A stretch of DNA of 64,000 nt from Thiotrichaceae bacterium (lineage in GTDB: Bacteria > Pseudomonadota > Gammaproteobacteria > Beggiatoales > Beggiatoaceae): NCBI GenBank assembly GCA_028688145.1, contig JAQTYU010000012.1:40102-104101 (forward strand), given 5' to 3'. The notes beneath the pieces are model-generated. The model saw nothing but the letters and a program-made list of their open reading frames with translations, was not told the DNA's origin and searched no databases. The position numbers were made by a program, and so were the translations under genes. Below, piece by piece: positions 16,529-25,679 of the stretch (its first letter is position 1; each line of letters starts with the position of its first letter).

Positions 16529-18121
16529 TTAATGCGTAAAAAAGCACTTGTCTTGATTGCAAATCACGTCATTAAATAGTGAAGTGGGTTCTTTCACGAA
16601 AAACGTGGTTTGGTTGGTCGCAATCTCAGGGTTTATTTGAGTTTTCCCGATGCTGGGTGTATTGAGTTGATAAAATGGCTCTAAGTAATTAACAATATTA
16701 CTTTTATCTGCAACAGTGTCTCGAACTTGTGTATATACACGTTCCACATTCAAGCTATCTTTGTAGTGATAACTCAAACGTCTACCCGCTACAAACACAA
16801 TAAATGATGCGTCAACATAGGAGGGGGAATTAATATCACCGTACGCAACCCTCAGGTTATTACTAACGCCAGGCGTTGTCATGCTAACAACTGGCATATT
16901 TGCTTCGTTAATTGCAACAAAAACCTGCTCTTTCCATTTCGTCCACCACCACCAATACCAATCTTGATAAGTTATATTCAGTGTTTCATCAAAACAATAA
17001 GAAATTACAGTATTCGGTCGATTAGCATCAGGGTCTATAGTCCATTTATTGGACAGTTTGGGATTACTAACCACAGTATTGGTTAAATTGGGAGCTGGAG
17101 TTGCAGGAGGGATTGCAGGGGGCGGGGTTGCAGTTTTTGGGGTGCTTATATGCCCAAATAATTGATTTGTCACATCGTAGTAATAAGCGTCGGTGGTCGC
17201 AATATTCATCGTGGTTGCCCAAGGTAAGTCTAATGGTATATCCGATTGATATGGCAGATTCGATTGACTATTTATGTAAGTCTTCGGAAGATTCATATAA
17301 GTTTTCAAACAATTCCGAACTTTTTCCCCAACCCATTGGCTCATTTTAAGATAGACAGGTTCAAAATCTGTGGGCGTGATTGGCAGCACGGTATCATTAA
17401 AAATGACTCTGCCTTTTAACGGACCTGATGTCGAATATTGTGGTAAATCTGCTGTAAAATCAAAAATTTTACCATCTAAAGCTAAACCCGGTCCTGCTAC
17501 AGAAATTTCTAAGAAATTCTGTGCCTGACGAATTTGTGAGTTAGCATTTTTACTACTGCATTCTGTCGGTTTATCTATAATACCTCGGCTTTGAGTTCCA
17601 GTGCTATTTGCAAGCATCACCCCCGGTGAAAATAATACCGCAATAGCTTGTTCTTCTGGTTTTTGTCCAATCAGGATATTGCCTTTGTAATCCTTAATCC
17701 GAAACAGTCCATTGGTGTCATTATCTAATGATTGTTTAGGACTATTTTTATAGGTGCCTGAAACTGCATACCACAAACAATCGCCATTCCCATCCCACAA
17801 TTGTGCTAAACCTAAAGTTTTCCACGGAAAAAGTCCGATAGTGCTTTCCCCTGAGTTATTACAAGGCGCATCCGCATCACCATCACCATCAAAATCAGGA
17901 CAAGGCAAATATCCCGGCGGCTGTCCTTTATGTGTTTCAGCATAAGTCAGCGCGTGCCCAATTAACGCCGCCTTCGCCTCAGCCAAAGCTTTAATGGTTT
18001 GTTCTCTATTTTCGGTTTTTTGTGCAATCCCCTGATTTAAGCCTGACAACAACACGCTCAAACTGCCCAGAACCAGCACCACGATAAAAATTATAAATGC
18101 GCTACCGCGCTGTTTAAACAT
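16529..18121 (-). CDS. Prepilin-like secreted protein
   Basis: 530 residues from the ATG at 18121. A short basic leader, FKQRGSAFIIFIVVLVLGSLSVLLSG, forms one N-terminal hydrophobic helix like type IV pilin-like proteins, although the usual Gly-Phe-Thr-Leu-Ile-Glu site is not intact (RGSAFIIF). Then follow EAKAALIGHALTYAETH, an acidic PCPDFDGDGDADAPCNN calcium-loop-like segment with two Cys, LFPWKTLGL, and a Pro-rich linker (about 330-350). Similar proteins occur with pilus-assembly genes, but none is adjacent here. An upstream in-frame TTG (18127) lies eight bases after AGGAG and may be the actual start; ATGs at 18157-18160 lack a ribosome site. Confidence 0.65.
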   Translation of the reverse strand: MFKQRGSAFIIFIVVLVLGSLSVLLSGLNQGIAQKTENREQTIKALAEAKAALIGHALTYAETHKGQPPGYLPCPDFDGDGDADAPCNNSGESTIGLFPWKTLGLAQLWDGNGDCLWYAVSGTYKNSPKQSLDNDTNGLFRIKDYKGNILIGQKPEEQAIAVLFSPGVMLANSTGTQSRGIIDKPTECSSKNANSQIRQAQNFLEISVAGPGLALDGKIFDFTADLPQYSTSGPLKGRVIFNDTVLPITPTDFEPVYLKMSQWVGEKVRNCLKTYMNLPKTYINSQSNLPYQSDIPLDLPWATTMNIATTDAYYYDVTNQLFGHISTPKTATPPPAIPPATPAPNLTNTVVSNPKLSNKWTIDPDANRPNTVISYCFDETLNITYQDWYWWWWTKWKEQVFVAINEANMPVVSMTTPGVSNNLRVAYGDINSPSYVDASFIVFVAGRRLSYHYKDSLNVERVYTQVRDTVADKSNIVNYLEPFYQLNTPSIGKTQINPEIATNQTTFFVKEPTSLFNDVICNQDKCFFTH

Positions 18122-18197
18122 TCTCAATTCTCTAACTCCTGATTCAGACAACTGCATCATATCTATTTTAGTTTAAACTTATTGTCTAATTCCCCAA

Positions 18198-18237
18198 TAA
18201 AAAAACCCGACACACTTTAAAACGTATGTCGGGCTTT
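18198..18237 (-). terminator. Rho-independent terminator of the small gene at 18278
   Basis: On the minus strand CCCGACA and TGTCGGG (18206-18212 and 18227-18233) form a stem followed by seven or more T. Downstream of the 67-codon gene and upstream of the pilin-like gene, so the two are separate transcripts. Confidence 0.8.
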
Positions 18238-18277
18238 CTTATTCAAGCGGGTAAATCTTAAAAAACCGTGTAATACC

Positions 18278-18481
18278 TTAGTTTAAATAGCGTTTATCTG
18301 TAGTAGGACGCATAGCTTCAGCGCACACTTGGGCGTAAATCGCTTCAAATTCAGGTTTCCATTGCGTTGTATGAATGGGCATCGGAGTAATGCTTACAGG
18401 TTCTAAACGTAACATCAGTTCTTCCTGATAGCTTTGTTCTTCAGCAGCGCAATCGACCTTCTTATAAGAAAGTTTCATCAT
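18278..18481 (-). CDS. Small protein of unknown function
   Basis: 67 residues (66 from the second ATG). AGGAG lies six to nine bases before tandem ATGs, and a clear rho-independent terminator follows, so this is a well-defined monocistronic unit. The protein has two Cys (near 11 and 53), an acidic glutamine-rich stretch AAEEQSYQEELMLRLEP, a Pro-rich turn ITPMPIHTT and a helix FEAIYAQVCAEAM. No signal peptide, membrane segment or known family was recognised. It could be a regulator, toxin-neutralising factor or peptide precursor; nothing in the neighbourhood decides. Confidence 0.6.
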   Translation of the reverse strand: MMKLSYKKVDCAAEEQSYQEELMLRLEPVSITPMPIHTTQWKPEFEAIYAQVCAEAMRPTTDKRYLN

Positions 18482-18712
18482 GATTACTCCTGTAAGTTAA
18501 ACTTCATACCTTCAATATGGAGGCACTTGTGATAATGTCAATTACTAAGCAACAAACATACCTAAATTTTTAAAAGCTGCTAAAATCCTCAACACCGCAT
18601 GTTTAAACACTATACCACACAAAAAACCTACTTTTTGTACACTAAACTGCACCAGTTTAGTCAGTTTTCAACACTATTGCTTGTTGGATTTGACACAGTT
18701 GCACCAAAGTTG

Positions 18713-20128
18713 TCAACCCGCATGACGACCGTAGACATCTTCAAAACGCACAATATCATCTTCACCCAAATAACTGCCCGATTGCACTTCAATAAGTTCT
18801 AAAGGCAATTTTCCCGGATTCTCTAAGCGGTGCTTCACCCCTAATGGAATATAAGTTGACTGATTTTCCGACAGTACGAAAGTTTCCTCGCCGCGTGTGA
18901 CTTGTGCCGTGCCTTTGACCACAATCCAATGCTCTGAACGATGATAGTGCATTTGTAAAGACAAACTCGCGCCGGGCTTGACTTGAATACGTTTTACTTG
19001 AAAACGTTCTTCTACATCAATGTTTTCATACGTGCCCCAAGGGCGATGCACTTTTCTATGTAAATCCGCTTCTTGTCTTGCCGTGGCTTTGAGCTGCGTG
19101 ACAATTTTTTTCACATCTTGCACATAATCCTTGTGCGCCACTAAAACTGCATCCGCCGTTTCCACCACGATATGATCTTTCATGCCTAAGGCTGCAATCA
19201 AACGGTATTCGGAACGCAAATAACAATTTTCCGTGGCTTCCGTGAGCACATCGCCAATACAAACATTGCCTTGTGCATCTTGTTCACTGACTTCCCACAA
19301 CGCAGACCACGCCCCGACATCATTCCAACCCGCATCCAAAGGCAAAATGACCGCATCTTGCGTGCGTTCCATCACCGCATAGTCAATCGAATCGCTGGGG
19401 CAATTTAAAAATGCTTGCTTGCTGAGGCGCATGAAATCCGCATCCTGCGTTGCGCCATACACCGATTCTTGGCACGCGCCGAAAATCTTTGGCGCAAATT
19501 TTTCTAACTCTTCCAAATAGCGCGAGGCTTTAAACAAGAACATACCGCTGTTCCAATAATAATCGCCTGCGGCAACGTATTCTTGCGCCAACGCGAGCGC
19601 GGGTTTTTCGACAAAACGCGCCACTTTAAACGCCGACTTGCCCACCGCTTGCCCTGCTTGAATATAGCCATAGCCTGTTTCAGGCGTGCTGGGCACAATT
19701 CCAAACGTCACTAAATGTCCTGCGGCTGCCAAAGGGAGCGCGGCTTCCACTTGTGCACAAAACACCGCCACATTTTTAATTAAATGATCCGCAGGCAATA
19801 CTAAAATAATCGGGTCAAGATCATAATTTTGGGCTGCCAAGGCGGCAACGGCGGCGGCGGGTGCGGTGTTGCGTCCTTCGGGTTCTAAAATTAAATGTTC
19901 AGGATTGATTTGAATACTGCGCAATTGTTCAGCAATTAAAAAACGGTGGCTTTCATTGCAAACCACCAGCGGCGGTGCGATTTCGGGCAGGTTTTTCAGG
20001 CGTAGTACGGTGTCTTGCAATAAGGTATTTTGTCCGACTAAGGCTAATAATTGCTTGGGATAATGTTCACGGGAAAGTGGCCATAAACGGCTGCCAACGC
20101 CGCCCGATAAAATCACAGGAATTAACAT
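18713..20128 (-). CDS. manC: Mannose-1-phosphate guanylyltransferase / mannose-6-phosphate isomerase
   Basis: 471 residues, bifunctional type II enzyme (CpsB/ManC/AlgA). N-terminal nucleotidyltransferase with the signature LSGGVGSRLWPLSREHYPKQ, LEPEGRNTAPA and FVEKP; a middle beta region; and a C-terminal cupin with RPWGTYENID, SLQMHYHRSEHWIVVKGTA and YIPLGVKHRLENPG holding the metal ligands. It makes GDP-mannose for exopolysaccharide or lipopolysaccharide. Stands alone with no mannose or GT genes next to it; the nucleotidyltransferase-like fusion at 1899-3386 is the only other related gene in the window. No strong Shine-Dalgarno. Confidence 0.95.
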   Translation of the reverse strand: MLIPVILSGGVGSRLWPLSREHYPKQLLALVGQNTLLQDTVLRLKNLPEIAPPLVVCNESHRFLIAEQLRSIQINPEHLILEPEGRNTAPAAAVAALAAQNYDLDPIILVLPADHLIKNVAVFCAQVEAALPLAAAGHLVTFGIVPSTPETGYGYIQAGQAVGKSAFKVARFVEKPALALAQEYVAAGDYYWNSGMFLFKASRYLEELEKFAPKIFGACQESVYGATQDADFMRLSKQAFLNCPSDSIDYAVMERTQDAVILPLDAGWNDVGAWSALWEVSEQDAQGNVCIGDVLTEATENCYLRSEYRLIAALGMKDHIVVETADAVLVAHKDYVQDVKKIVTQLKATARQEADLHRKVHRPWGTYENIDVEERFQVKRIQVKPGASLSLQMHYHRSEHWIVVKGTAQVTRGEETFVLSENQSTYIPLGVKHRLENPGKLPLELIEVQSGSYLGEDDIVRFEDVYGRHAG

Positions 20129-20457
20129 AATGTTGAGTTCGTCGCTTGAGTTAAGTTATACAAAGATAACATTATAGCCAGCGCAGGGTTTATAAGAAAT
20201 GTAGCCTGTATGGAGCGTGGTGGAATACGAGAGTATTTAAGATTCTCCTGTCCTAAGAAGAGTCCCAAAGAACAGTTAAGTTTAAAATATCCGCAAAAGA
20301 AGCCTAGGATGTTAAAACTGAGTCTGTACAAACATAAAATCCTCCGTGCAGAAATCAAAACCCGAAAACCTGCACAGAGGGTGGGTATTTTGAATCATTC
20401 GGGTAGTCGCCGAGTAGGTTGGGTTGGCTTATCCTCACCGCAAGCCCAACCTACAGA
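20129..20457. other. Intergenic region upstream of manC
   Basis: About 330 bases. No gene supported. Contains a GTAGGTTGGGTTG palindrome at 20414-20454 and a TGTATGGAGCG...GGAATA short palindrome relic near 20205. Confidence 0.5.
20414..20454. repeat. GTAGGTTGGG palindrome
   Basis: GTAGGTTGGGTTGGCTT on the left and AAGCCCAACCTAC on the right form a hairpin. Related palindromes are at 31663-31691, 32576-32607 and 32651-32680. Confidence 0.65.
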
Positions 20458-20882
20458 CTAAATAGCTGTTAGTTCGCTATTACCAGGATATTCTTGAATT
20501 TTCCCTACATTTTGCCAAGCAAGTTTCTGACTTTCTGAAAAGCTCTTGTGTATTCCTTTCACAATATGCCATGCCGTTTGCATTGCAATTTTACGTTTAG
20601 GCAACCATGCAGATTGACGAATACTCCATACCACTGTGACTTGTTCAGTTTGAATCGCAAAGGTACATCCCTCAAAAACATAATCTAACACTTCTATTTC
20701 ATAGGCGTGTGCGGTGTATTGATGTACAACATCCCCATTTTTAAGGGAGTGTCTGTGAGGTCATAATCCACTTGAACAATATCACCAATTTCTATCATTT
20801 CAAAACTCGTAAGGTCGTTAATTTTGCAATTTGGGGCGCATTGGGTTCGACAATCCAAGCAACCATAATCACGGCTCGGCAA
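20458..20882 (-). pseudogene. Possible frameshifted small gene
   Basis: Two minus-strand frames abut: 20694-20882 (62 codons) and 20458-20691 (77 codons). Reading through a shift near 20755 joins IEIGDIVQVDYDLTD to SLKNGDVVHQYTAHAYEIEVLDYVFEGC, which continues to KIQEYPGNSELTAI, a more protein-like sequence than either piece alone. I do not recognise the family. It lies between manC and IS wreckage, in keeping with decay. Two separate short genes, or no gene, remain possible. Confidence 0.35.
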
Positions 20883-20910
20883 TTATTAGCACCGGTAATT
20901 CTGATAAGGT

Positions 20911-21027
20911 TAGGAGTTACGCAGTTGAAACACTAATTCTTTTATTTATAATGAGTTAGTATTGTGCACTGCATAATCGTGTTTCCATTAAAATCAAATA
21001 GTTACCGATTCAACTACGTAACTCCTA
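20911..21027. mobile_element. MITE with 19-base terminal repeats
   Basis: TAGGAGTTACGCAGTTGAA at 20911-20929 and its inverted copy with one mismatch at 21009-21027 bound 117 bases with no coding content. The outermost TA on each side fits a TA target duplication. The same 19-mer is exactly the end of the IS at the right edge of the window (63874), so this looks like a non-autonomous derivative of that IS. It interrupts or bounds IS982 remnant B. Confidence 0.75.
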
Positions 21028-21548
21028 AATTGGTTAAAGAACGATACGGTGGTAATGAGTTCTATGTCATCTAAAGCGAGTAACTCAGCCAGCCTTTTGG
21101 AGATATAGCCTCTATCCCCAAACACCTTGCCAATAAAGTTTTTCAGCATACTCGGAACAGGTATCATCAACATGACTGTGCGTAATCCGAAAAGATAGGA
21201 TTTTCCCGCAGTCATCGACTAAGAGATGTAGCTTGAAGCCATAAAAGCATCCTGTTGAAGATTTGCCTCTTTCCACGTCATCTTTGAAGGTTTTGTGACG
21301 TGAAATCCGCAGATTATCGCAAACCCGTAAAGGCGTTGAATCAATAAAGGCAATCCCATTCCTGTGGCACAACGGCTTTTCATGAAGAAAGTCAGTGGAA
21401 TCAAGATGTCAGCTAAAAGCTCAATGAAACGATTGTAGGAGACAAGCTTCGGAAATGCTTGAGATAGATTGAGAACTATAAAATAGAGACTTTATATTTT
21501 CTCAGATTTTATTCAGCTTGCCTTCCTTAGAGCTAACTCAGGTTAGTT
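21028..21548 (-). mobile_element. IS982-family remnant B
   Basis: Minus strand. Transposase pieces in several frames: DILIPLTFFMKSRCATG, then FYGFKLHLLVDDCGKILSF, and KVFGDRGYISKRLAELLALDD, with frameshifts at about 21370 and 21200. The 5' end with AACTAACCTGAGTT is kept at about 21534-21548, but the N-terminal third of the transposase has been lost by internal deletion, and the C-terminus is missing beyond the MITE at 20911-21027. Not functional. Confidence 0.75.
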
Positions 21549-21699
21549 AAGAACTTTGAGCGCAGTCTTGAGAACGCTAATACCAAACTCAAACTGTGCT
21601 TTATCAGGCTTATCATTAAACAACTCGCTTCTCTTTAAAAATTCCAAATCGGTTCTATAAGGCGTAGCCGCCATGCACCAGAACAAGTATCTTTCTAAA

Positions 21700-21742
21700 C
21701 ACCGTCATAAAAAAAGAGGACTATCGCTAGCCCTCTTTTTCA
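21700..21742 (-). terminator. Terminator of the rpmH-yidC unit
   Basis: On the minus strand AAAAAGAGGG...TCCTCTTTTTTT forms a stem with a T tract, about 25 bases beyond the yidC stop codon. Confidence 0.75.
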
Positions 21743-21766
21743 CTGCTGATAATTCACTGCAAAAAC

Positions 21767-23446
21767 CTAAAAGTCTTTCACAATCTTCTTGGTAATTACC
21801 CATTGTTGTGCAATGGATAAGCTGTTATTCACCACCCAGTACAACACCAAACCTGAGGGGAAGAAGGCGAAGAACACGGTGAAAATCAACGGCAACATCA
21901 TCATCACTTTTTGTTGCACAGGGTCAATAGGCGCAGGATTTAAATGATGTTGCAATAACATGGTTGCGCCCATAATCAAAGGCAGCACAAAGTAGGGATC
22001 GGGTGAAGACAAGTCATTTAACCAGAAAATGAAGCTGGCTTGACGCATTTCCACACTTTCCAATAACACCCAATACAAAGCAATAAACACAGGAATTTGC
22101 ACCAGAATTGGTAAACATCCACCCAGCGGGTTGATCTTTTCCTTCTTATACATATCCATCATTGCTTGATTGAGCTGCATCCGATCATCGCCATACTTCT
22201 CTTTCAACGCCACTAAACGCGGTTGCAAGCGACGCATGTTTGCCATGGATTTATAGCTGGCAGCCGATAAATGGAAGAACGCACCTTTAATCATCACCGT
22301 GAGCAGAATAATCGCCCAGCCCCAGTTTCCAACAATATTAAAGATTTGTTGAACTAACCAGAATAAAGGCTGTGCGATGAACCAGAACCAGCCATAATCC
22401 ACGGTTAAATCTAAGCCACGGGCTAACGTGCCTAAAGAATCTTGTAATTTAGGGCCTACATACAGCTTGGTTGAAAAAGTATGCTGTTGCCCTGCTGCGA
22501 CTTTTTGGGTATTGCCATACATGCCCAAGACATAACGCTGACCTTCGGGCAACATCTTGGTGTAGTATTTATAAACGTCAGCTTGTTCAGGAATCCACGC
22601 GGCTAAGAAATAGTGTTGCGACATTCCTGCCCAACCCCCCGCCCATGCGGCACGATTTTCCTTTTCAAAGCTACCATCTTTCATTTGGTCAAAGGTTAAT
22701 TTTTCAAAACGTTGTGCAGGGCTAGAAATTGCGCCACCCATATAGGTGTACACAAAACGCGATTGTCCCGCTTCAGCAATTTGAGTGCGTTGCAATTGGG
22801 TGTAAAAACTGCCTTCCCAAGTGGCAGCACTGCCATTTTCAAGCTGATGTTGTAATTCGATCAGGTAACTGCCGCGTTCAAATTTATAAATTTTATGAAC
22901 TTTCACGCCCTGCGGATTTTGCCAGCTCAATTTCACTTCTAATTGCTTAGAGCCGTCCGCTAATTTATAACTATTTTGTTCGACGCTATAAACCGCTTGA
23001 TGGCTTGGGGCAGTATCAGCGGGCAGTAAACCTGACTGTGCCACGAAAACATTCGGTAACTCATCATCCATCAAACGCACAAAATCATTGCGATCTTGGG
23101 GATGATTGAGATAATTCCGTAAATAAACCCGACGAATATCCCCGCCAACTTTGTCGATTTCTAATTTTAATACGTCAGTTTCAACCACGACACGCCCTTG
23201 CGTACTCAATAAACGCTGAGTCGTCGGCACATCGGGAATATTATTCGCTTCTGCCTTCACCGCATTGGGAAACTCAGTGGTTTTAACAATCGGAGTGTCT
23301 GCGGAATGAGCAGGATTCACACCGCCCGTGCTGGATGGCGCAACTTCAGCCACAGGTCTTGGCGCATAATCCACTTGCCATGCCTGATAAATCGACAGCA
23401 AAATAAACACGAGGGTAACACCCAGAACGAGTCTGATATTATCCAT
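21767..23446 (-). CDS. yidC: Membrane protein insertase YidC
   Basis: 559 residues, the usual length for a gammaproteobacterial YidC. N-terminal membrane helix (about 4-22, LVLGVTLVFILLSIYQAW), a large periplasmic beta domain (to about 340), then the conserved insertase core with five helices containing GWAIILLTVMIKG, MRRLQPRLVALKEKYGDD, INPLGGCLPILVQIPVFIAL and LPLIFTVFFAFFPSGLVLYW. Inserts proteins into the inner membrane, alone or with SecYEG. Starts two bases after yidD in the rpmH-rnpA-yidD-yidC operon. mnmE, which usually follows, is replaced by IS remnants. Confidence 0.97.
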   Translation of the reverse strand: MDNIRLVLGVTLVFILLSIYQAWQVDYAPRPVAEVAPSSTGGVNPAHSADTPIVKTTEFPNAVKAEANNIPDVPTTQRLLSTQGRVVVETDVLKLEIDKVGGDIRRVYLRNYLNHPQDRNDFVRLMDDELPNVFVAQSGLLPADTAPSHQAVYSVEQNSYKLADGSKQLEVKLSWQNPQGVKVHKIYKFERGSYLIELQHQLENGSAATWEGSFYTQLQRTQIAEAGQSRFVYTYMGGAISSPAQRFEKLTFDQMKDGSFEKENRAAWAGGWAGMSQHYFLAAWIPEQADVYKYYTKMLPEGQRYVLGMYGNTQKVAAGQQHTFSTKLYVGPKLQDSLGTLARGLDLTVDYGWFWFIAQPLFWLVQQIFNIVGNWGWAIILLTVMIKGAFFHLSAASYKSMANMRRLQPRLVALKEKYGDDRMQLNQAMMDMYKKEKINPLGGCLPILVQIPVFIALYWVLLESVEMRQASFIFWLNDLSSPDPYFVLPLIMGATMLLQHHLNPAPIDPVQQKVMMMLPLIFTVFFAFFPSGLVLYWVVNNSLSIAQQWVITKKIVKDF

Positions 23447-23448
23447 AC

Positions 23449-23676
23449 TTATTGTTTTTCCTTACGCGCTGGTACAGGGTCGATACCCCCTGCGTGCCAT
23501 GGGTGACAACGACCAAGACGTTTGATAGCTAGCCATAGACCCCGCAGAACGCCATGTTCCATAATTGCCTGTTGTGCATATTCAGAACAACTGGGATAAA
23601 AACGGCAACTTGCAATGAGGAAGGGGCTAAGCAACAAACGGTAGCCTTGAATGATTAAGACGAAGATTTTCCGCAT
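23449..23676 (-). CDS. yidD: Membrane protein insertion efficiency factor YidD
   Basis: 75 residues from the ATG at 23676, matching the family start (MRKIFVLIIQGYRLLLSP). Family signature CRFYPSCSEYAQQAI and RLGRCHPWHAGGIDPVP are intact, with an amphipathic N-terminal helix for membrane association. An in-frame upstream ATG at 23697 is less likely. Overlaps the end of rnpA by 22 bases and precedes yidC by two. Confidence 0.94.
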   Translation of the reverse strand: MRKIFVLIIQGYRLLLSPFLIASCRFYPSCSEYAQQAIMEHGVLRGLWLAIKRLGRCHPWHAGGIDPVPARKEKQ

Positions 23677-24023
23677 CGTTTGATGACTCTTGTCCAATGC
23701 TGGGCTAAAGAGTGGAGAAGGATCGCATTATCAGTGATGGGTGCGTCCTCTCTTGCCAATACGACGCAATCCAAACCTGCTAAGCGATGCTGATGCAGGC
23801 GAAAACTTTCCCGCGATAAACGTTTTATACGATTTCGCATCACCGAGAGTTTCACTCGTTTTTTGCTAATCGCTAAACCCAAACGGGCAAGCATTTGGGC
23901 GTTAGGACGCGCTAATACGGTAAAGTAGCGATCCACAGATTTAGAGGGTTTAGCAAAAACCTGTTGGAAGTCAGCCGCTTTTCGCAGGCGTTGAGACTGC
24001 TTAAACGGACAAGAGAGACACAT
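23655..24023 (-). CDS. rnpA: Ribonuclease P protein component
   Basis: 122 residues. Protein subunit of RNase P that assists 5' processing of tRNA precursors. Contains the N-terminal RLRKAADFQQVF, the ARLGLAISKKRVKLSVMRNR motif and IKRLSRESFRLHQHRL, the conserved RNA-binding RNR segment. Six bases downstream of rpmH and overlapping yidD, the classical order. Confidence 0.95.
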   Translation of the reverse strand: MCLSCPFKQSQRLRKAADFQQVFAKPSKSVDRYFTVLARPNAQMLARLGLAISKKRVKLSVMRNRIKRLSRESFRLHQHRLAGLDCVVLAREDAPITDNAILLHSLAQHWTRVIKRCGKSSS

Positions 24024-24029
24024 GCCACA

Positions 24030-24164
24030 TCATGCGCTTAAGCGCGCTCTTCCTTTGGCGCGACGTGCGCTTAATACCAAGCGACCACCTTTGGTCTTCA
24101 TACGTGCACGAAAACCGTGGCGACGTTTACGAACTAATACACTGGGTTGAAAGGTTCTTTTCAT
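24030..24164 (-). CDS. rpmH: 50S ribosomal protein L34
   Basis: 44 residues, [18 protein letters not shown] at the start and [18 protein letters not shown] at the end, a near-perfect L34. Start ATG at 24164, stop TGA at 24030-24032. First gene of the rpmH-rnpA-yidD-yidC operon. dnaA, often divergent here, is not present and no DnaA boxes were seen upstream. Confidence 0.97.
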   Translation of the reverse strand: MKRTFQPSVLVRKRRHGFRARMKTKGGRLVLSARRAKGRARLSA

Positions 24165-24332
24165 GTTTGCTCACCGCTGGATTTATATCAAACGAAACAT
24201 AATAGTATTTTACCCCTGTAGTTGTCAAGGACGTGATTTCACAGAAATTTTTACGCGCTGTTCACGTCCCAAAACTTTCGCTTTTTCGTGAGAAAATAGG
24301 GATTCAATTTTCAAAAAAAAGCGGTTTTGCAA

Positions 24333-25679
24333 CTACTGCAGCCACAGGGAAAGGATGGCGTTTTCGCGGCGCAATTGTAACATGAACGGCGTGCTGATCT
24401 GCTGCATTCGTTTCGTTAATTCCGCGATATTTTTCACCGCGCGTTGATTCACGCCAATAATATAATCTTTGGGTTGAATGCCAACCGTGGCAGCAAAACT
24501 ATTATTGTCCACACTTTGAATTTCAATGCCTTCGCTGCTGTCGATTAAACTCACGCCTTCCAAATAGTTACTGATTTTCGCACCGTCATGGGTGCTGGTT
24601 TTGCCGATGACGGCTTGAATTGTTAAAGGCTTACCTTTGCGTAAAATCTGAATTTCGACCGTGTCACCCACGCCCAACAACCCAATCCGATTACGTGCAC
24701 TAGCAACGCTGGTGACAGCTTGGCGATCCATGCTGAGAATAATATCGCCCGATTGTAGCCCCGCTTGTTCTGCGGGTGAATCTTGTTCAATCCGTGCAAC
24801 CACAACGCCTTGCTGGTCACGTAAACCAAAAGCCTGCGCTAATTCAGGGCTTAAATTTTGTAATTGCATTCCGAGCGAACCGCGCTGCACTTTGCCGTGG
24901 GTATTGAGTTGATTCACGATTTTATTCGCCATATTCATCGGAATTGCGAAACCAATGCCGACATTCCCACTGCCGCCATTGGGGGACAAAATCGCGGTGT
25001 TAATCCCCACCAGTTCGCCGCGCAAATTCACCAACGCGCCGCCTGAGTTGCCGGGATTAATTGATGCGTCGGTCTGAATAAAATCTTCATAGCCTTCAAT
25101 CCCTAAGCCGCTGCGCCCCAAGGCACTGACGATGCCTGAAGTCACGGTTTGTCCCAAACCAAAAGGATTGCCGATTGCCACCACAAAATCCCCGACGCGC
25201 AATTTATCCGAGTTCGCCAAAGGCAACGCGCTTAAACGCTCGGCTTTGATTTTAATCACGGCAATGTCGGTGTCGGCATCTGCGCCAATTAATTGGGCGT
25301 TGAAACTGCGCCCATCGCGCAAGGTGACGCTGATTTCATCGGCTTTGGCAATGACGTGGCTGTTGGTGACCACGAGTCCTTCTCGTGCATTGATAATCAC
25401 GCCTGAGCCTAAACTTTGGCTTTGGCGTTCACGCGGTTGGTCGGGTAATTGGAAAAAGCGGCGGAAAAACGGGTCGTTTAGTAGTGGGTTTTCTTGGACA
25501 CGAATCCGTGTGCGTGTGGAAATATTCACCACGGCGGGGGTGACGTTTTCCAACATCGGGGCGAGACTGGGTAAAGCCTGCCCATCGACACTGACGGGAA
25601 GGGCTGCATCGCTTGGCACTGCGCTGAATGGCAGTAACAGTGCCAAACCTTGGATGAGGAGTTTTTGTAGCTTTTTCAT
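24333..25679 (-). CDS. degQ: DegP/DegQ (HtrA) periplasmic serine endoprotease
   Basis: 448 residues. Signal peptide (LLIQGLALLLPFSAVPSDA, to about 25), trypsin-like domain with His in TNSHVIAKAD, Asp in DADTDIAVIKI and Ser in NPGNSGGALVN, then two PDZ domains (about 265-350 with QGVVVARIEQDSPAEQAGLQ, and about 365-445 with NNSFAATVGIQPKDYIIGVN). Degrades or refolds damaged periplasmic proteins. The short LA loop and length are closer to DegQ than DegP. The gene lies upstream of rpmH on the same strand but about 170 bases away, so probably separate. Confidence 0.93.
   Translation of the reverse strand: MKKLQKLLIQGLALLLPFSAVPSDAALPVSVDGQALPSLAPMLENVTPAVVNISTRTRIRVQENPLLNDPFFRRFFQLPDQPRERQSQSLGSGVIINAREGLVVTNSHVIAKADEISVTLRDGRSFNAQLIGADADTDIAVIKIKAERLSALPLANSDKLRVGDFVVAIGNPFGLGQTVTSGIVSALGRSGLGIEGYEDFIQTDASINPGNSGGALVNLRGELVGINTAILSPNGGSGNVGIGFAIPMNMANKIVNQLNTHGKVQRGSLGMQLQNLSPELAQAFGLRDQQGVVVARIEQDSPAEQAGLQSGDIILSMDRQAVTSVASARNRIGLLGVGDTVEIQILRKGKPLTIQAVIGKTSTHDGAKISNYLEGVSLIDSSEGIEIQSVDNNSFAATVGIQPKDYIIGVNQRAVKNIAELTKRMQQISTPFMLQLRRENAILSLWLQ

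Noticed and set aside
21543..21674. 43-codon minus-strand ORF ending in the IS982 terminal repeat (MAATPYRTDLEFL...)
   Set aside because: Its start lies in a GTGCATGGCGGCTACGC repeat that also occurs near 43630, and no ribosome site or homologue was recognised.
24165..24332. Replication origin next to rpmH
   Set aside because: dnaA is absent and no TTATCCACA-type boxes were seen.
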